Assembly: GCA_016866875.1 (NCBI GenBank)
Contig: VGKY01000001.1
Location: 1-56,056 of the forward strand
Origin: Candidatus Peribacteria bacterium
GTDB taxonomy: Bacteria; Patescibacteriota; Gracilibacteria; Peribacterales; Peribacteraceae
Direction of reading: 5' to 3'
DNA: 56,056 nt
The notes beneath the pieces are model-generated. The model saw nothing but the letters and a program-made list of their open reading frames with translations. It had not been told where the DNA came from and did no database searches. The number at the start of each line of letters is the position of its first letter. The stretch's first letter is position 1. Below, piece by piece: positions 39,853-48,725 of the stretch. The position numbers were made by a program, and so were the translations under genes.

Positions 39853-41505
39853 ATGGGAATTCGAGCCTTCGCTTTCGCATTGCTCCTGCTGGTGCCGCGG
39901 GTCTCCGCTCTCGACTATAGCGACCAGAGTCTCATGTATCTGGATGCCCCCTTCCGTTCGGCGGATGCGGCCGGCATCAGTCTGCTCACGAACATCGGAG
40001 CGGTGCAGGGCAACCCTGACGGCACGTTTCAGCCCGACAGGACCCTGAACCGTGCGGAGTTCCTGAAGATCGCTCTTGCGAGCCATCCGAAGATTCTCGT
40101 TTTGAAATCCGACGCGGAACGCTGCTTCCTGGATATCGCACGCGACGCCTGGTTCTCGCCCTACGTCTGTATCGCGAAGAAGCGCGGCATCGTCGGCGGC
40201 TACCCCGATGGAACGTTTGGTCCGGGGAATTCCGTAAACTATGCAGAAGCTCTGAAGATCCTCGGGGAGATGTACGACGTGCAGATTCCCTGGGATGAGC
40301 TTCCGCCCGCCGACCTACGATGGAGGCAGACGCACTGGTATGTTCCCTATCGTGAAGGTGCAATCACTGCCGGAGTTTCTCTCGAGTCTTCATTGGACGG
40401 CAGCATGGATCACTGGCTGACGCGTGGACAGATGGCGCGGCTTGCCGCGGCCTACCGCGCGCACCATGATGGACAGCTTGCGGAGTACCGCAGGGTCGAA
40501 CGGGGCGAGTCTCTTATGCAACCGCAGTCCTCGGCCGCACGTTCGGCGATATCTTCTTTGTCTTCTGCTTCCTCTTCATCCTCTACTCCTCCCCTCAGCC
40601 GCTGGACGCACCCAGCCACCTCCCATTTTCTCATCGTCGGGCAGCAATCGGATCCGATTGCGTCCGGGCTCTTTCAATTTTCAGAACCCCAGGACATCCG
40701 CTCAGTCACTGTAGAGATGAAGCGCGAACTAAAGGCGATTCACGCGTTGGTTCTCGTTGATCATAAAGGGCGTGCGCTTGCTACCCTTGCGATCGATAAG
40801 ACAGATGCCACTCGCAGGCGCTGGCGCGGGGACAACGCTGCAGGCGTTGCCACGGTTGGTCCTGGTAGCGTGCCTTTGGGCATCGCTGCGGTGATCAAGA
40901 CCCCGCTGCAAGGAGGATTTCCCGAGGAGTTCATCGAGGCCAAGAACATCTCGATGATGGTCGGCGATCCCTCTGGGATCTCCACCGAGCAGGCACTTCC
41001 CGTCGAGTGGTCACATCCACCGCATCAGACATCGCTCACGTTCATCGCTTCCGTACGGAACGCAGGGCCTGCGCGCGGCACGCTGCTCATTGGCGATGAC
41101 CAGCGAGTCGCCGAGTTCCGCTTCGCTGCGGGAAGTGGAACACCGATTCATATTGAGCAGCTGACACTCACGGCAAGCATTGGACCAGAGATTTCCGTGA
41201 GCCACTGGCGGGTTGCACGTGTGGAAGGTGGGCCATCCGTATCGTGTTCGGTCGGGTCAGACGGACTACTGACCTGCCCCCTCACCGAAGAGATTGGAGT
41301 GATCAGCGGGGGTTCGACAACACTCGTGGTGATTGCCGACATTGCCAAGGTGCCCGGCAAAGATGGCGGAACACTTCAGGTGATTCTCGATGCTCCCGGA
41401 TCGACATCGTCGTTTGGAGCCGTCCAGTGGAGCGATGGCACGGGTCACTACCGATGGATCGAGGGCGAGGCGCCGCTTGCCGAGGGGACGAGGTGGGCAG
41501 GGTGA
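39853..41505 (+). CDS. Exported S-layer-homology (SLH) domain protein
   Basis: A 550-residue protein. It has a signal peptide (MGIRAFAFALLLLVPRVSA), then SLH repeats at about 30-210: IGAVQGNPDGTFQPDRTLNR, RGIVGGYPDGTFGPGNSVNY and a weaker third repeat (MDHWLTRGQMARLAAAYRA). Next come a Ser-rich linker (SSLSSASSSSSTPP) and two beta-rich domains to the C-terminus. SLH domains usually bind cell-wall polysaccharide. TACAAT overlaps an upstream in-frame ATG at 39844 and lies 7-8 bp before the ATG at 39853; the later one is preferred. It converges with pyrF with no gap between the stop codons. Confidence 0.88.
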   Translation: MGIRAFAFALLLLVPRVSALDYSDQSLMYLDAPFRSADAAGISLLTNIGAVQGNPDGTFQPDRTLNRAEFLKIALASHPKILVLKSDAERCFLDIARDAWFSPYVCIAKKRGIVGGYPDGTFGPGNSVNYAEALKILGEMYDVQIPWDELPPADLRWRQTHWYVPYREGAITAGVSLESSLDGSMDHWLTRGQMARLAAAYRAHHDGQLAEYRRVERGESLMQPQSSAARSAISSLSSASSSSSTPPLSRWTHPATSHFLIVGQQSDPIASGLFQFSEPQDIRSVTVEMKRELKAIHALVLVDHKGRALATLAIDKTDATRRRWRGDNAAGVATVGPGSVPLGIAAVIKTPLQGGFPEEFIEAKNISMMVGDPSGISTEQALPVEWSHPPHQTSLTFIASVRNAGPARGTLLIGDDQRVAEFRFAAGSGTPIHIEQLTLTASIGPEISVSHWRVARVEGGPSVSCSVGSDGLLTCPLTEEIGVISGGSTTLVVIADIAKVPGKDGGTLQVILDAPGSTSSFGAVQWSDGTGHYRWIEGEAPLAEGTRWAG

Positions 41506-42348
41506 TCAGCCAATCGCCTTGGCGATGTCCTTTGCCATTGCGTCCACTGCTTTCCCTGCAGCCTCCTTCCAGTCTTTTCCCTTCGATGCGTAGATGATGC
41601 TCCGCGACGCGTTGACGATGGCTCCCGTTCCATTGCCATGGAACCCCTGTGCGACGTCTTTCGCTGTGCCTCCTTGCGCACCGTAGCCGGGGATCAAGAT
41701 GATGGCGTGTGGCAGCAGGGAGCGGAGGTACGAGAGTTCTTCGGGGTACGTCGCGCCAACGACGGCGCCGACCGCGGAGAATCCTGAAGTACCGAGGCAC
41801 GTCTTGCCCCATGCTGTGACGAGCTGTGCCACGTGCTCATGCACAACCTCGTCGCCGAGGGGAAGATCCTGCAGCTCTCCGGAGGAGGCGTTGCTCGTCT
41901 TCACGAGGACGAAGAGTCCCTTGTCGTTTTTCTGTGCACGCTCGATGAATGGCGCGATGCCATCGAATCCCAAGTAGGGATTGACCGTAAGAGCATCGAC
42001 AGGCTTTTCTGCGCCCAAGTAGGCTTCGGCGTAGGCATCACATGTCGAACCGATATCGTTGCGCTTGCCATCGGCGATGACGATCAGCCCCTTGGTCTTT
42101 GCGTAGTCACAAACATTCCAGAACGCGCGCATGCCCTCCCATCCCAGAGATTCGAAGTACGCGAGCTGTGGCTTGACGCAGCTTGCCGTGCTGGCGACCG
42201 CATCGACGATGCCGCGGCAGAATTCCTCTACTCCATCGGCATTTCTTGCGATGCCTTCGGGCAGCTTGTCGAGTGCTGGGTCGAGCCCTACGCAGACCGG
42301 GGACGTGTCTTGGATGTGGGCGGAGAGGGTGTCTGCGAAATGTGTCAT
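41506..42348 (-). CDS. pyrF: Orotidine 5'-phosphate decarboxylase (type 2)
   Basis: A 280-residue enzyme making UMP from OMP. The catalytic Lys/Asp tetrad region reads VIADGKRNDIGST, preceded by VGLDPALDKLP; VGATYPEEL and ILIPGYGAQGG follow. The length and motifs fit the longer type-2 family of mycobacteria and others. TAAGAT lies 7 bp before the ATG. With pyrB and pyrC it shows that at least part of de novo pyrimidine synthesis is encoded. Confidence 0.94.
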   Translation of the reverse strand: MTHFADTLSAHIQDTSPVCVGLDPALDKLPEGIARNADGVEEFCRGIVDAVASTASCVKPQLAYFESLGWEGMRAFWNVCDYAKTKGLIVIADGKRNDIGSTCDAYAEAYLGAEKPVDALTVNPYLGFDGIAPFIERAQKNDKGLFVLVKTSNASSGELQDLPLGDEVVHEHVAQLVTAWGKTCLGTSGFSAVGAVVGATYPEELSYLRSLLPHAIILIPGYGAQGGTAKDVAQGFHGNGTGAIVNASRSIIYASKGKDWKEAAGKAVDAMAKDIAKAIG

Positions 42349-42358
42349 TGCTTCAATC

Positions 42359-42860
42359 TTACCAAATTTCGACAGGATCTACGATGGACGGAAAGTGCAG
42401 TGAAGACCATGGCCAATCTTCGGGGTCGTCGACGAGCCCGTGGCGCCATGCATTGCATCGCACGTAGGCCAGAGCATTCTCCATTTGCTGTGATGATTCT
42501 ATGCGTTCGTCGTGAAAGCCTTTTTGCCATTTTCTACATGCATCGTCCCCCCCTCCGCAGCGGAGATTCATGAATCTCCGCTACGGAGGGTCGATGCAAC
42601 ATTTGTATATGCCATGAACTATTGCGTTTGAACGATTGCATGAATGCACTTAAACCTTTCACTCCCGGCCTCACGATGATGTGCATGTGATCTGGCAGGA
42701 TGCAGAACGCATAGACTTTCGCTTGCTGGACGTTCCTGGTCATGCGCAGGTGATCGATGACGACTTCCGGTATTCCCGGTCTGGTGAGCCAGGGAATTTT
42801 TCCATATGCATTCGTCGTTATATGAAATGTGCCGTGTTGCTCAGAGTGTTGCTGTGTCAT
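42359..42860 (-). pseudogene. REP-associated tyrosine transposase (RAYT, IS200-like Y1), frame broken by a REP palindrome
   Basis: The N-terminal part (from 42860) has TFHITTNAYGKIPWL and the HUH motif ILPDHMHIIV. The C-terminal part, in another frame (from about 42568), has WQKGFHDERI, the probable nucleophile Tyr in ALAYVRCNAWRHGLV and DPEDWPWSSL. The two pieces join across a 40-bp REP-like palindrome (42551-42590) that shifts the frame and adds SVAEIHESPLRRGG and then a stop. The intact protein would be about 150 residues. The start overlaps the comM stop (ATGA). Confidence 0.88.
42539..42598. repeat. REP-like palindrome, copy 4, inside the RAYT gene
   Basis: The core 42551-42590 has arms CCCTCCGCAGCGGAGATTCA / TGAATCTCCGCTACGGAGGG with one mismatch. 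It is flanked by a further inverted TGCATCG / CGATGCA (42539-42545 and 42592-42598), giving a 60-bp imperfect hairpin. Confidence 0.95.
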
Positions 42861-44350
42861 ACGTCCTCGCCCCCACCCCGGTACTGCAGCGCTTCTGCGA
42901 CGTGCTGTGTTGCGATCTCCTCGCTTCCCGCAAGATCCGCGATTGTGCGCGCTACTTTGATCGTGCGGTGATATGCGCGTGCAGAGAGCTTGAGCTTTTC
43001 TGCCGCGCGGCGCAGGAGCGCCGCGGGGTCTTCTCGCAGGGGGCAGAGCGCGTCGATCTCGCGCACGCCCATGCCGGCATTTGTTCTCGTGCTTTGACCA
43101 GAAAAGCGTGCCTGTTGACGTTGCAGCGCACCGATCACCCGATGACGGATGCTCTCGCTCGCCTCGGCGTCTAGCTGCGGCTTCTTCTGGAGATCCGCGA
43201 TGTCGACGGGATCGACGGGAATCGTCAGGTCGATACGGTCAAGCAATGGCGCGGAAATGCCAGGGCGCCTGCGGGGGTGACTGCGGTCGGTGTCGGGTGG
43301 ATTCATCGCTGCGACAAGTGTGAAATCTGCGGGGAACGTCACGCTTCCCTGGGCGCGCGTGATGGTGATCGTGCGATCCTCGAGCGGCTGCCTGAGGACG
43401 TCGAGCACTGCAGGCGGGAACTCGGCCAGCTCGTCGAGGAAGAGTACGCCACGGTGCGCCAGGCTGATCTCACCCGGGCCCGGCATCTGTCCGCCACCCA
43501 CGATGGAGACGGCACTCGCCGTGTGATGCACCACGCGAAACGGGCGCTGTGCAACGAGCGGTGCGTCCTCGGGGAGCATGTTGGCTACCGAATAGATCCG
43601 TGTGACCTCGATGGATTCCTCGGTCGACATCGGTGGCAGGATTCCCCGCAAGGCTCTTGCAAGGAGCGTCTTCCCCGTGCCCGGCGCGCCGCTCAATAGC
43701 ACGTTGTGCCCGCCCGCCGCCGCGATTTCCAGCGCGCGTTTCGCCCCATGCTGCCCGCGGATGTCTCCGAAATCCGTTTCCACAATCGGCAATGCAATAC
43801 ACGCTTTGGATGCGATCGTGCGCGGGCTTTGCGCCCCAGAGAGGATCTCCATGAGTTCCTGCAGGTTGCATGCTCCGATCACCTTGATGCCCTCGATGAG
43901 TGCTCCTTCCGCAGCATCGACGGCAGGAACCACAAGGGTCTGTATTCCCAGATTTCTGCACGCGATCGCCGCAGGCAGCACTCCTGCGATGTGTCGCAGC
44001 GATCCATCGAGGGCAAGCTCACCGAGGAGTGCCGTGGATTCCAGTCGCTCAGGGGGGATGTCCAGCGCTCCCGTTACGAGGAGAAGGCCAACGGCAATCG
44101 GCAGATCGTAGTGCGGGCCTGCCTTGCGCAGGTTCGCCGGAGCAAGATTGACGGTGATCCTCCTGCCCGTGGGAAATCGGCATCCGCTGCTTCTGAGCGC
44201 GAGGCGCACGCGCTGCTCACTCTCTTTCACCGCAGTATCGCCCAAGCCCACGATCACCATCTTGCCGTCTCCCGGTGGGGCGGCGATTTCTACATCGATC
44301 TTGCGTGCGGCGATGCCGACAGTGGCAAAGGAGGTCAGGCGGGCAAGCAT
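42857..44350 (-). CDS. comM: ComM / YifB-type AAA+ ATPase (Mg-chelatase-like)
   Basis: A 497-residue protein: N-terminal Lon-protease-like domain (VNLAPANLRKAGPHYDLPIA), AAA+ core with Walker A SGAPGTGKTLLARAL near 226 and Walker B GVLFLDELAEF, and a C-terminal helical domain. ComM is a helicase promoting branch migration during natural transformation. The ATG has TACAAC 8 bp upstream, and a TGTACGTTCGTACA palindrome exactly 24 bp before that, matching the comEC-like gene. The RAYT gene is inserted at its stop codon. Confidence 0.93.
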   Translation of the reverse strand: MLARLTSFATVGIAARKIDVEIAAPPGDGKMVIVGLGDTAVKESEQRVRLALRSSGCRFPTGRRITVNLAPANLRKAGPHYDLPIAVGLLLVTGALDIPPERLESTALLGELALDGSLRHIAGVLPAAIACRNLGIQTLVVPAVDAAEGALIEGIKVIGACNLQELMEILSGAQSPRTIASKACIALPIVETDFGDIRGQHGAKRALEIAAAGGHNVLLSGAPGTGKTLLARALRGILPPMSTEESIEVTRIYSVANMLPEDAPLVAQRPFRVVHHTASAVSIVGGGQMPGPGEISLAHRGVLFLDELAEFPPAVLDVLRQPLEDRTITITRAQGSVTFPADFTLVAAMNPPDTDRSHPRRRPGISAPLLDRIDLTIPVDPVDIADLQKKPQLDAEASESIRHRVIGALQRQQARFSGQSTRTNAGMGVREIDALCPLREDPAALLRRAAEKLKLSARAYHRTIKVARTIADLAGSEEIATQHVAEALQYRGGGEDV

Positions 44351-44358
44351 GGCTCCCC

Positions 44359-44402
44359 GTTGTACGTCCGCTTCTTGTCCAGCGCGACTGTACGTTCGTA
44401 CA
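44359..44402 (-). promoter_or_regulatory. Putative regulated comM promoter: palindromic operator plus -10 box
   Basis: A perfect palindrome at 44389-44402 (TGTACGAACGTACA on the coding strand), 24 bp, TACAAC (complement of 44359-44364), 8 bp, ATG. Spacing between palindrome and -10 is identical to that at the comEC-like gene. Confidence 0.55.
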
Positions 44403-44429
44403 CTTGCGCAAATGCAAAATCATGTTGGG

Positions 44430-44443
44430 TGTACGAGCGAACA
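44430..44443. promoter_or_regulatory. Second, imperfect copy of the palindrome, on the yraN side
   Basis: TGTACGAGCGAACA differs from TGTACGNNCGTACA at one position. It ends 39 bp before the yraN ATG, a distance similar to the 36 and 38 bp seen at comEC-like and comM, but no good -10 box is at the matching place. Confidence 0.35.
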
Positions 44444-44482
44444 CTGTTCTTCCCCCGGCATTCCTGCATTGTTGGCTCCACG

Positions 44483-44836
44483 ATGGCTGAGCACCACATC
44501 GTTGGGCGCGAAGGAGAGGACGTGGCGATGCGTCACTTGCTCATCACGGGATACAGTCTGCTCGGGCGTAATGTGCGCATCCATCATGATGAGATCGATC
44601 TCATCATGATGGATTCCATAGATGGTGCCATCGTCTTTGTCGAGGTGAAGTCGCGCAGGAAGGATGACCCCGACTTTGTCCCAGGGCTCAACTTCACAGA
44701 GGAGAAGAAGGGCTGTGTACGCAGGGCTGCGGAGCGGTGGATCGCCGCGCAGGAGCACGAGTGGGGGTGGCGGATGGATCTCGTACTCGTTGCGGATGGC
44801 AAAGTGGTGGATCACATCAAAGATGTCGGGAACTAA
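44483..44836 (+). CDS. yraN: UPF0102 / YraN-family putative endonuclease
   Basis: A 117-residue restriction-endonuclease-fold protein: GREGEDVAMRHLLITGYSLL, DEIDLIMMD (catalytic Asp), and IVFVEVKSRR (ExK). YraN proteins are often next to DNA-processing or comM/dprA-type genes, as here (divergent from comM). The substrate is unknown. It overlaps the convergent pgl gene by 4 bp. Confidence 0.85.
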   Translation: MAEHHIVGREGEDVAMRHLLITGYSLLGRNVRIHHDEIDLIMMDSIDGAIVFVEVKSRRKDDPDFVPGLNFTEEKKGCVRRAAERWIAAQEHEWGWRMDLVLVADGKVVDHIKDVGN

Positions 44837-45516
44837 CCCCACACAACCGTTGCCCTCTCCCCCTTGAGGATTCTTTTTGCGGGCCATCGGCTATCCCCTT
44901 CTTTGCTTTTGAGCATCTCTGCCCATATCTTCTTTTTCTTTTCTCCTTTCAAAAGAAAGAGTTGCTCGTCGCTACACGCAAGGAGATTCAAGCTCACCGA
45001 GATGCGGTCGTGAACGGCAAATGCATCCGTGATTGTGTGGATGATCAGTGCCTGATCACCGAGGGCAAGCTCTGACACTGGCGGAAATAGCGAGGCGATG
45101 TGCCCGTCTTCTCCCATCCCTAGTACCACGAGATCAGGCAGATGATCACTGCAGAGCGTATGCAACGATAGGGCGTAGCGCTCGATGCACTGGGAAAGCG
45201 GGAGGTCTGTATCGGGGAAGCAAAGGTGATCAGTCGTGATGTTCGTTCCCTGGAGCAGCGTCTCTTTGATTAAGTGCTGATTGCTCTCGGCGTGATCAGC
45301 GGGAACGTAGCGCTCATCGACCAAAAAGATGCGCAGGTGTTCCCAGGGAAGTTGCATCGTCGCCAGTGCTTCGTAGACAGGGCGAGGCGTCGATCCGCCC
45401 GAGAGGCCGAGTATGCACTGCCCACGCTGTGCTATAGCGCGCTCAACAGCATCGGCGATGTGCAAAGCTGCGGTGTGCACAAATTCCCGTTCCGTGCGCG
45501 TATGGAGTTCTTGCAT
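44833..45516 (-). CDS. pgl: 6-phosphogluconolactonase
   Basis: A 227-residue DevB/SOL-type lactonase, the second step of the oxidative pentose phosphate pathway. It has CILGLSGGSTPRPVYEAL, RIFLVDERYVPADHAESNQH and VVLGMGEDGHIASLFP. The start MQELHTRTEREFV at 45516 fits the family better than an ATG at 45555. It follows zwf on the same strand after 47 bp. Confidence 0.93.
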   Translation of the reverse strand: MQELHTRTEREFVHTAALHIADAVERAIAQRGQCILGLSGGSTPRPVYEALATMQLPWEHLRIFLVDERYVPADHAESNQHLIKETLLQGTNITTDHLCFPDTDLPLSQCIERYALSLHTLCSDHLPDLVVLGMGEDGHIASLFPPVSELALGDQALIIHTITDAFAVHDRISVSLNLLACSDEQLFLLKGEKKKKIWAEMLKSKEGDSRWPAKRILKGERATVVWG

Positions 45517-45563
45517 CACGCATACTCTCGCTGATCCCCTCCTCTTTGTCACCATAGCTCAAT

Positions 45564-47009
45564 CTAAAACCACTGCACTCCATGGCGCGTCATCCACTCT
45601 GCGGCCTCAGCAGGCCCGTCGGATCCTGCGGTATACGCATGGAGCTTCGTTGAGCGTTTATCGAGGTGCTGCTGCAGTGGATCGATGATGTTCCATGCGG
45701 CACGGATTTCCTCAAAGGACAAGAACCACTGTTGTTTTCCCATGATCGCCTCCAGGAGCAGTAGTCCGTGCTCCGGAAGACAGTCACCGACGCAGACGAG
45801 CGGGTCGCTCATGACGAGCGGCCGGAAATCCGGTTCCGATCCTCCAAGCTTTGTCTGCAGGTGGAGCCGCATGCCCGCCTCACCCTGGAGGATGATATCG
45901 AAACGATTGGGCGTCGCGCCCTTCCCCGCGTGCTCTGGCCCCTGGAAGGCAACGGAGATGCGCGTCTCCTTCCGGCTCATGCGCTTGCCAGTGCGCAGGT
46001 AGAACGGGACCCCTTCCCATCGCGATGAACGGGAAGCGATGCGGAGCGCCGCAAAGGTTGCCGTGCGCGATTGCTTGCTCACGCCTTCTTCCTTGAGGTA
46101 GCTCGTTTGCTGCTTTCCTCCAACGGTGCCCGCTGCGTACTGTCCTTGCATGATGACATCGTCGAGAGATGTTGTCGTAGGTATGAAGAGCTGCTCTATA
46201 GCATGCAATCTTGCTGCGCGGATCTCGCCCTCTGCCTCAAGGCGCATCGTGAGGAGGGCACAGATTTGCAGGAGGTGCGACTGCACCATATCCCTCAGCG
46301 TTCCGACGGCATCGAAGTATCCTGCACGGCCCTCGAGACCCGCCGATTCCATCGCCGTGATCTCCACATGGTGCATGAGTGTGTGCTTGAGGATGCGCTC
46401 GACGATCGGGTTTGCGTAGCGCAGATAGTAGACGTTGCGCACAGCCTCTTTACCAAGGTAGTGGTCGAGCAAAAAGAGTTCTTCCGGAGCAAAGTACGTC
46501 GTGAGGACGGATTGCATCTTCTCGAAGCTTGCAAGGTCAGACCCTACAGGTTTTTCAATGATGCAGCGGAAGTCCTTCGAGCGCTCCTCTCGGTGCACGC
46601 CGCTTTTCGAGAGCAGATGCACGATATCCGCAACGACTGTGGGGGGTGTGGAGAGGTAGGCAAGACGCACGGTATCCTTCCAGCCTTTTTCAAGTTGTTG
46701 TAGGCGTGTCTGCAGGGTCGCAAAATCTTCGAGGACGTTGTATTGCCCCTGACAGTAGTGCACGTGAGAGAGGAGCTCATCGAGCGCCCATTGCGTCACT
46801 TCGGGCATGGCCTCGCGCACAGAGTCGATCACGTAGCGCCGGAAGCCTTCCTCATCCATTGCCGTACGCGCGTATCCCACAATGGCGTAGTCTTTCGGTA
46901 GACGCCTTTTGAGCGCCAGGACGTAGAGCGCGGGGTAGAGCTTGATGCGCGCAAGGTGGCCAGAAGCGCCGAAGATGATGAGCGAGAAGGGGCGGGAGGC
47001 GGTCAGCAT
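45564..47009 (-). CDS. zwf: Glucose-6-phosphate 1-dehydrogenase
   Basis: A 481-residue enzyme oxidising glucose-6-P with NAD(P)+. The coenzyme motif reads IIFGASGHLARIKLYPALY, with His where most homologues have Asp (GASGDLAKRK), the Lys motif EKPVGSD, and the substrate-binding DHYLGKEAVRN. TACACT lies 11 bp before the ATG. It forms an operon with pgl; a 6-phosphogluconate dehydrogenase is not in the window. Confidence 0.94.
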   Translation of the reverse strand: MLTASRPFSLIIFGASGHLARIKLYPALYVLALKRRLPKDYAIVGYARTAMDEEGFRRYVIDSVREAMPEVTQWALDELLSHVHYCQGQYNVLEDFATLQTRLQQLEKGWKDTVRLAYLSTPPTVVADIVHLLSKSGVHREERSKDFRCIIEKPVGSDLASFEKMQSVLTTYFAPEELFLLDHYLGKEAVRNVYYLRYANPIVERILKHTLMHHVEITAMESAGLEGRAGYFDAVGTLRDMVQSHLLQICALLTMRLEAEGEIRAARLHAIEQLFIPTTTSLDDVIMQGQYAAGTVGGKQQTSYLKEEGVSKQSRTATFAALRIASRSSRWEGVPFYLRTGKRMSRKETRISVAFQGPEHAGKGATPNRFDIILQGEAGMRLHLQTKLGGSEPDFRPLVMSDPLVCVGDCLPEHGLLLLEAIMGKQQWFLSFEEIRAAWNIIDPLQQHLDKRSTKLHAYTAGSDGPAEAAEWMTRHGVQWF

Positions 47010-47049
47010 AGGAGGCTCTCAGTGTACCGTACCTTGGAACAGGATTGTG

Positions 47050-48699
47050 TTATCCCTCAGATGAATTGCTTTCAGCATTTGTCCACGTCGGTAGATCCGA
47101 CCGTTCTTTGCGGATCCACACCTGTATCTTGTCGTGAAGAACGGTCAGGTACGGAGCGTACACGGAGAGGAATGCATCGATGCCTTGTCGCGGATTGAGA
47201 CGCTCGTCCTCAAATCGTGCGAGATCGTAGTCATCAAAGATGAGGATGCCACCGGGCTTTAGGAGCTTCCATGCGTAGATCCCATCAAGGAGAACGTTGT
47301 GCGCCATGTGGTCGGCGTCGATGTACACGATGTCGTAACGGTTCTCGACGAGCGTTGGAAGGATATCGTGTGATGCCCCCCTTATCTTGCGTACCTTATG
47401 ACTTGCTCCCAAGGTGCCGAGATTGTGATCGAGACATGCTTCCGTATGGAGTGTCGGGGAAAATGCCCCCTTTTCTGCCAGTGTCTGGAAGTGTCCCTGG
47501 GGTTTTTCCGGGAAGAGATCGATGCATGTCGCGCGGGCAGTGGGATGCGTGAGTACGTTTTTGAGCATCCAGCACAGACTTCTCCCTTCCCATGTCCCTA
47601 CTTCGAGGTAGTGCAGACAAGGACGTCCACTGAGTGTGGCCAGATGCTTCTCCCAGAGGGGGATTTTTCTGCTGAACCAATCGACAGACATCCGAAATGC
47701 ACTGCCTGTGTCAGCGGCCTCCGTGACTATATTCTCGGTCAACTGCCTATCGGGCTCGGAAGGATCTTCTTGCCGAGCCTGGAAGTAGCCCCGTACTGCG
47801 GCATGCAAGTCAGGCTTGGCTGAGGACCATTGCCAACACCCTTCGTCATCGAGGCAGATGTCGGTCTTTGGATCAAAATCGCGCAGGAGCCACTGTCGGT
47901 GGTGGTAGTGACGGTTGCTGCGCGATCCGTGCCAAAGGTGGTAGGCCTTTTCCCTTAGGCAGGAGACACTCCCACCAACCAGTCGTTGCATGGTTTGCCA
48001 CCACGCTTCTGCGTCGGCGCGCAAGGCATCGGGCAGAAAGGTAATGTAGTCGATGCGATCGATTGGGATACCCATGAATGCTCCGAGCATGAGTGCATCA
48101 GCTCCTCCGAGGATCATCTTGTCGTACAGCGGGCAGGATCGCAGGAGGTCCCGTCTTGCGGCGATGGCAAACCCTGGTGCTCCTAAAATGCGTGTCATTG
48201 CGCCATCGATCTCCGCCTGGTGCACCGCGCCGTTGTAGATGTACTCCGTCGGCGGTTCCGGTTCTCCTGGAGCGGGAGGCAAGCACCCGCGCTCCAGACG
48301 TCGCAACTCTCCGAAGGGCTGCACGACTGCGTAGCGCTCGAGCAGATCCAGCGTTTTGGGAATCCACTGGTCATCGGCAAATACTCCGTCGTTGTCCATC
48401 CATACCACGTGCGTGCATGTTCTCGGCAGAGCCTCGATGCCGATATTGAGCAGGCGTTCCTTTTGCCAGAGCACCGCGCTCGCTCTCCGTTGCACCAGGA
48501 TGTCGGCGTCCTCAGAAGTGAGCTCAAACTGCCTGTTGGGGAGTGCCGCCTCGACGGCGATCAATGGCAACCCCTGTCGGCGCAAGGACGCCCGGAATTT
48601 GCGAAAATTCTCTAGCTTGGTTCCGTATGCCTCGAAGTTGAAGTACGACGTCACTCCCCAGATGGGACTCTGCCGTTGGGACTCTGCTGCGGTGGGCAT
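47050..48699 (-). CDS. Glycosyltransferase-like domain fused to a class I methyltransferase
   Basis: A 549-residue protein. Residues about 10-300 look like a GT-A-type glycosyltransferase with a DxD-like HVVWMDNDGVF near 103 and IDYITFLPDAL; residues about 345-530 are a Methyltransf_24-type SAM domain (HYLEVGTWEGRSLCWML, YIDADHMAHNVLLDGIYAWK, GGILIFDDY). This suggests one polypeptide both adding and methylating a sugar of a surface glycan. The start MPTAAESQRQSP at 48699 leaves 26 bp after the upstream gene; an earlier ATG would overlap it. Confidence 0.75.
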   Translation of the reverse strand: MPTAAESQRQSPIWGVTSYFNFEAYGTKLENFRKFRASLRRQGLPLIAVEAALPNRQFELTSEDADILVQRRASAVLWQKERLLNIGIEALPRTCTHVVWMDNDGVFADDQWIPKTLDLLERYAVVQPFGELRRLERGCLPPAPGEPEPPTEYIYNGAVHQAEIDGAMTRILGAPGFAIAARRDLLRSCPLYDKMILGGADALMLGAFMGIPIDRIDYITFLPDALRADAEAWWQTMQRLVGGSVSCLREKAYHLWHGSRSNRHYHHRQWLLRDFDPKTDICLDDEGCWQWSSAKPDLHAAVRGYFQARQEDPSEPDRQLTENIVTEAADTGSAFRMSVDWFSRKIPLWEKHLATLSGRPCLHYLEVGTWEGRSLCWMLKNVLTHPTARATCIDLFPEKPQGHFQTLAEKGAFSPTLHTEACLDHNLGTLGASHKVRKIRGASHDILPTLVENRYDIVYIDADHMAHNVLLDGIYAWKLLKPGGILIFDDYDLARFEDERLNPRQGIDAFLSVYAPYLTVLHDKIQVWIRKERSDLPTWTNAESNSSEG

Positions 48700-48725
48700 A
48701 CGAGAGATGCGGTGCCGCGATGCGT

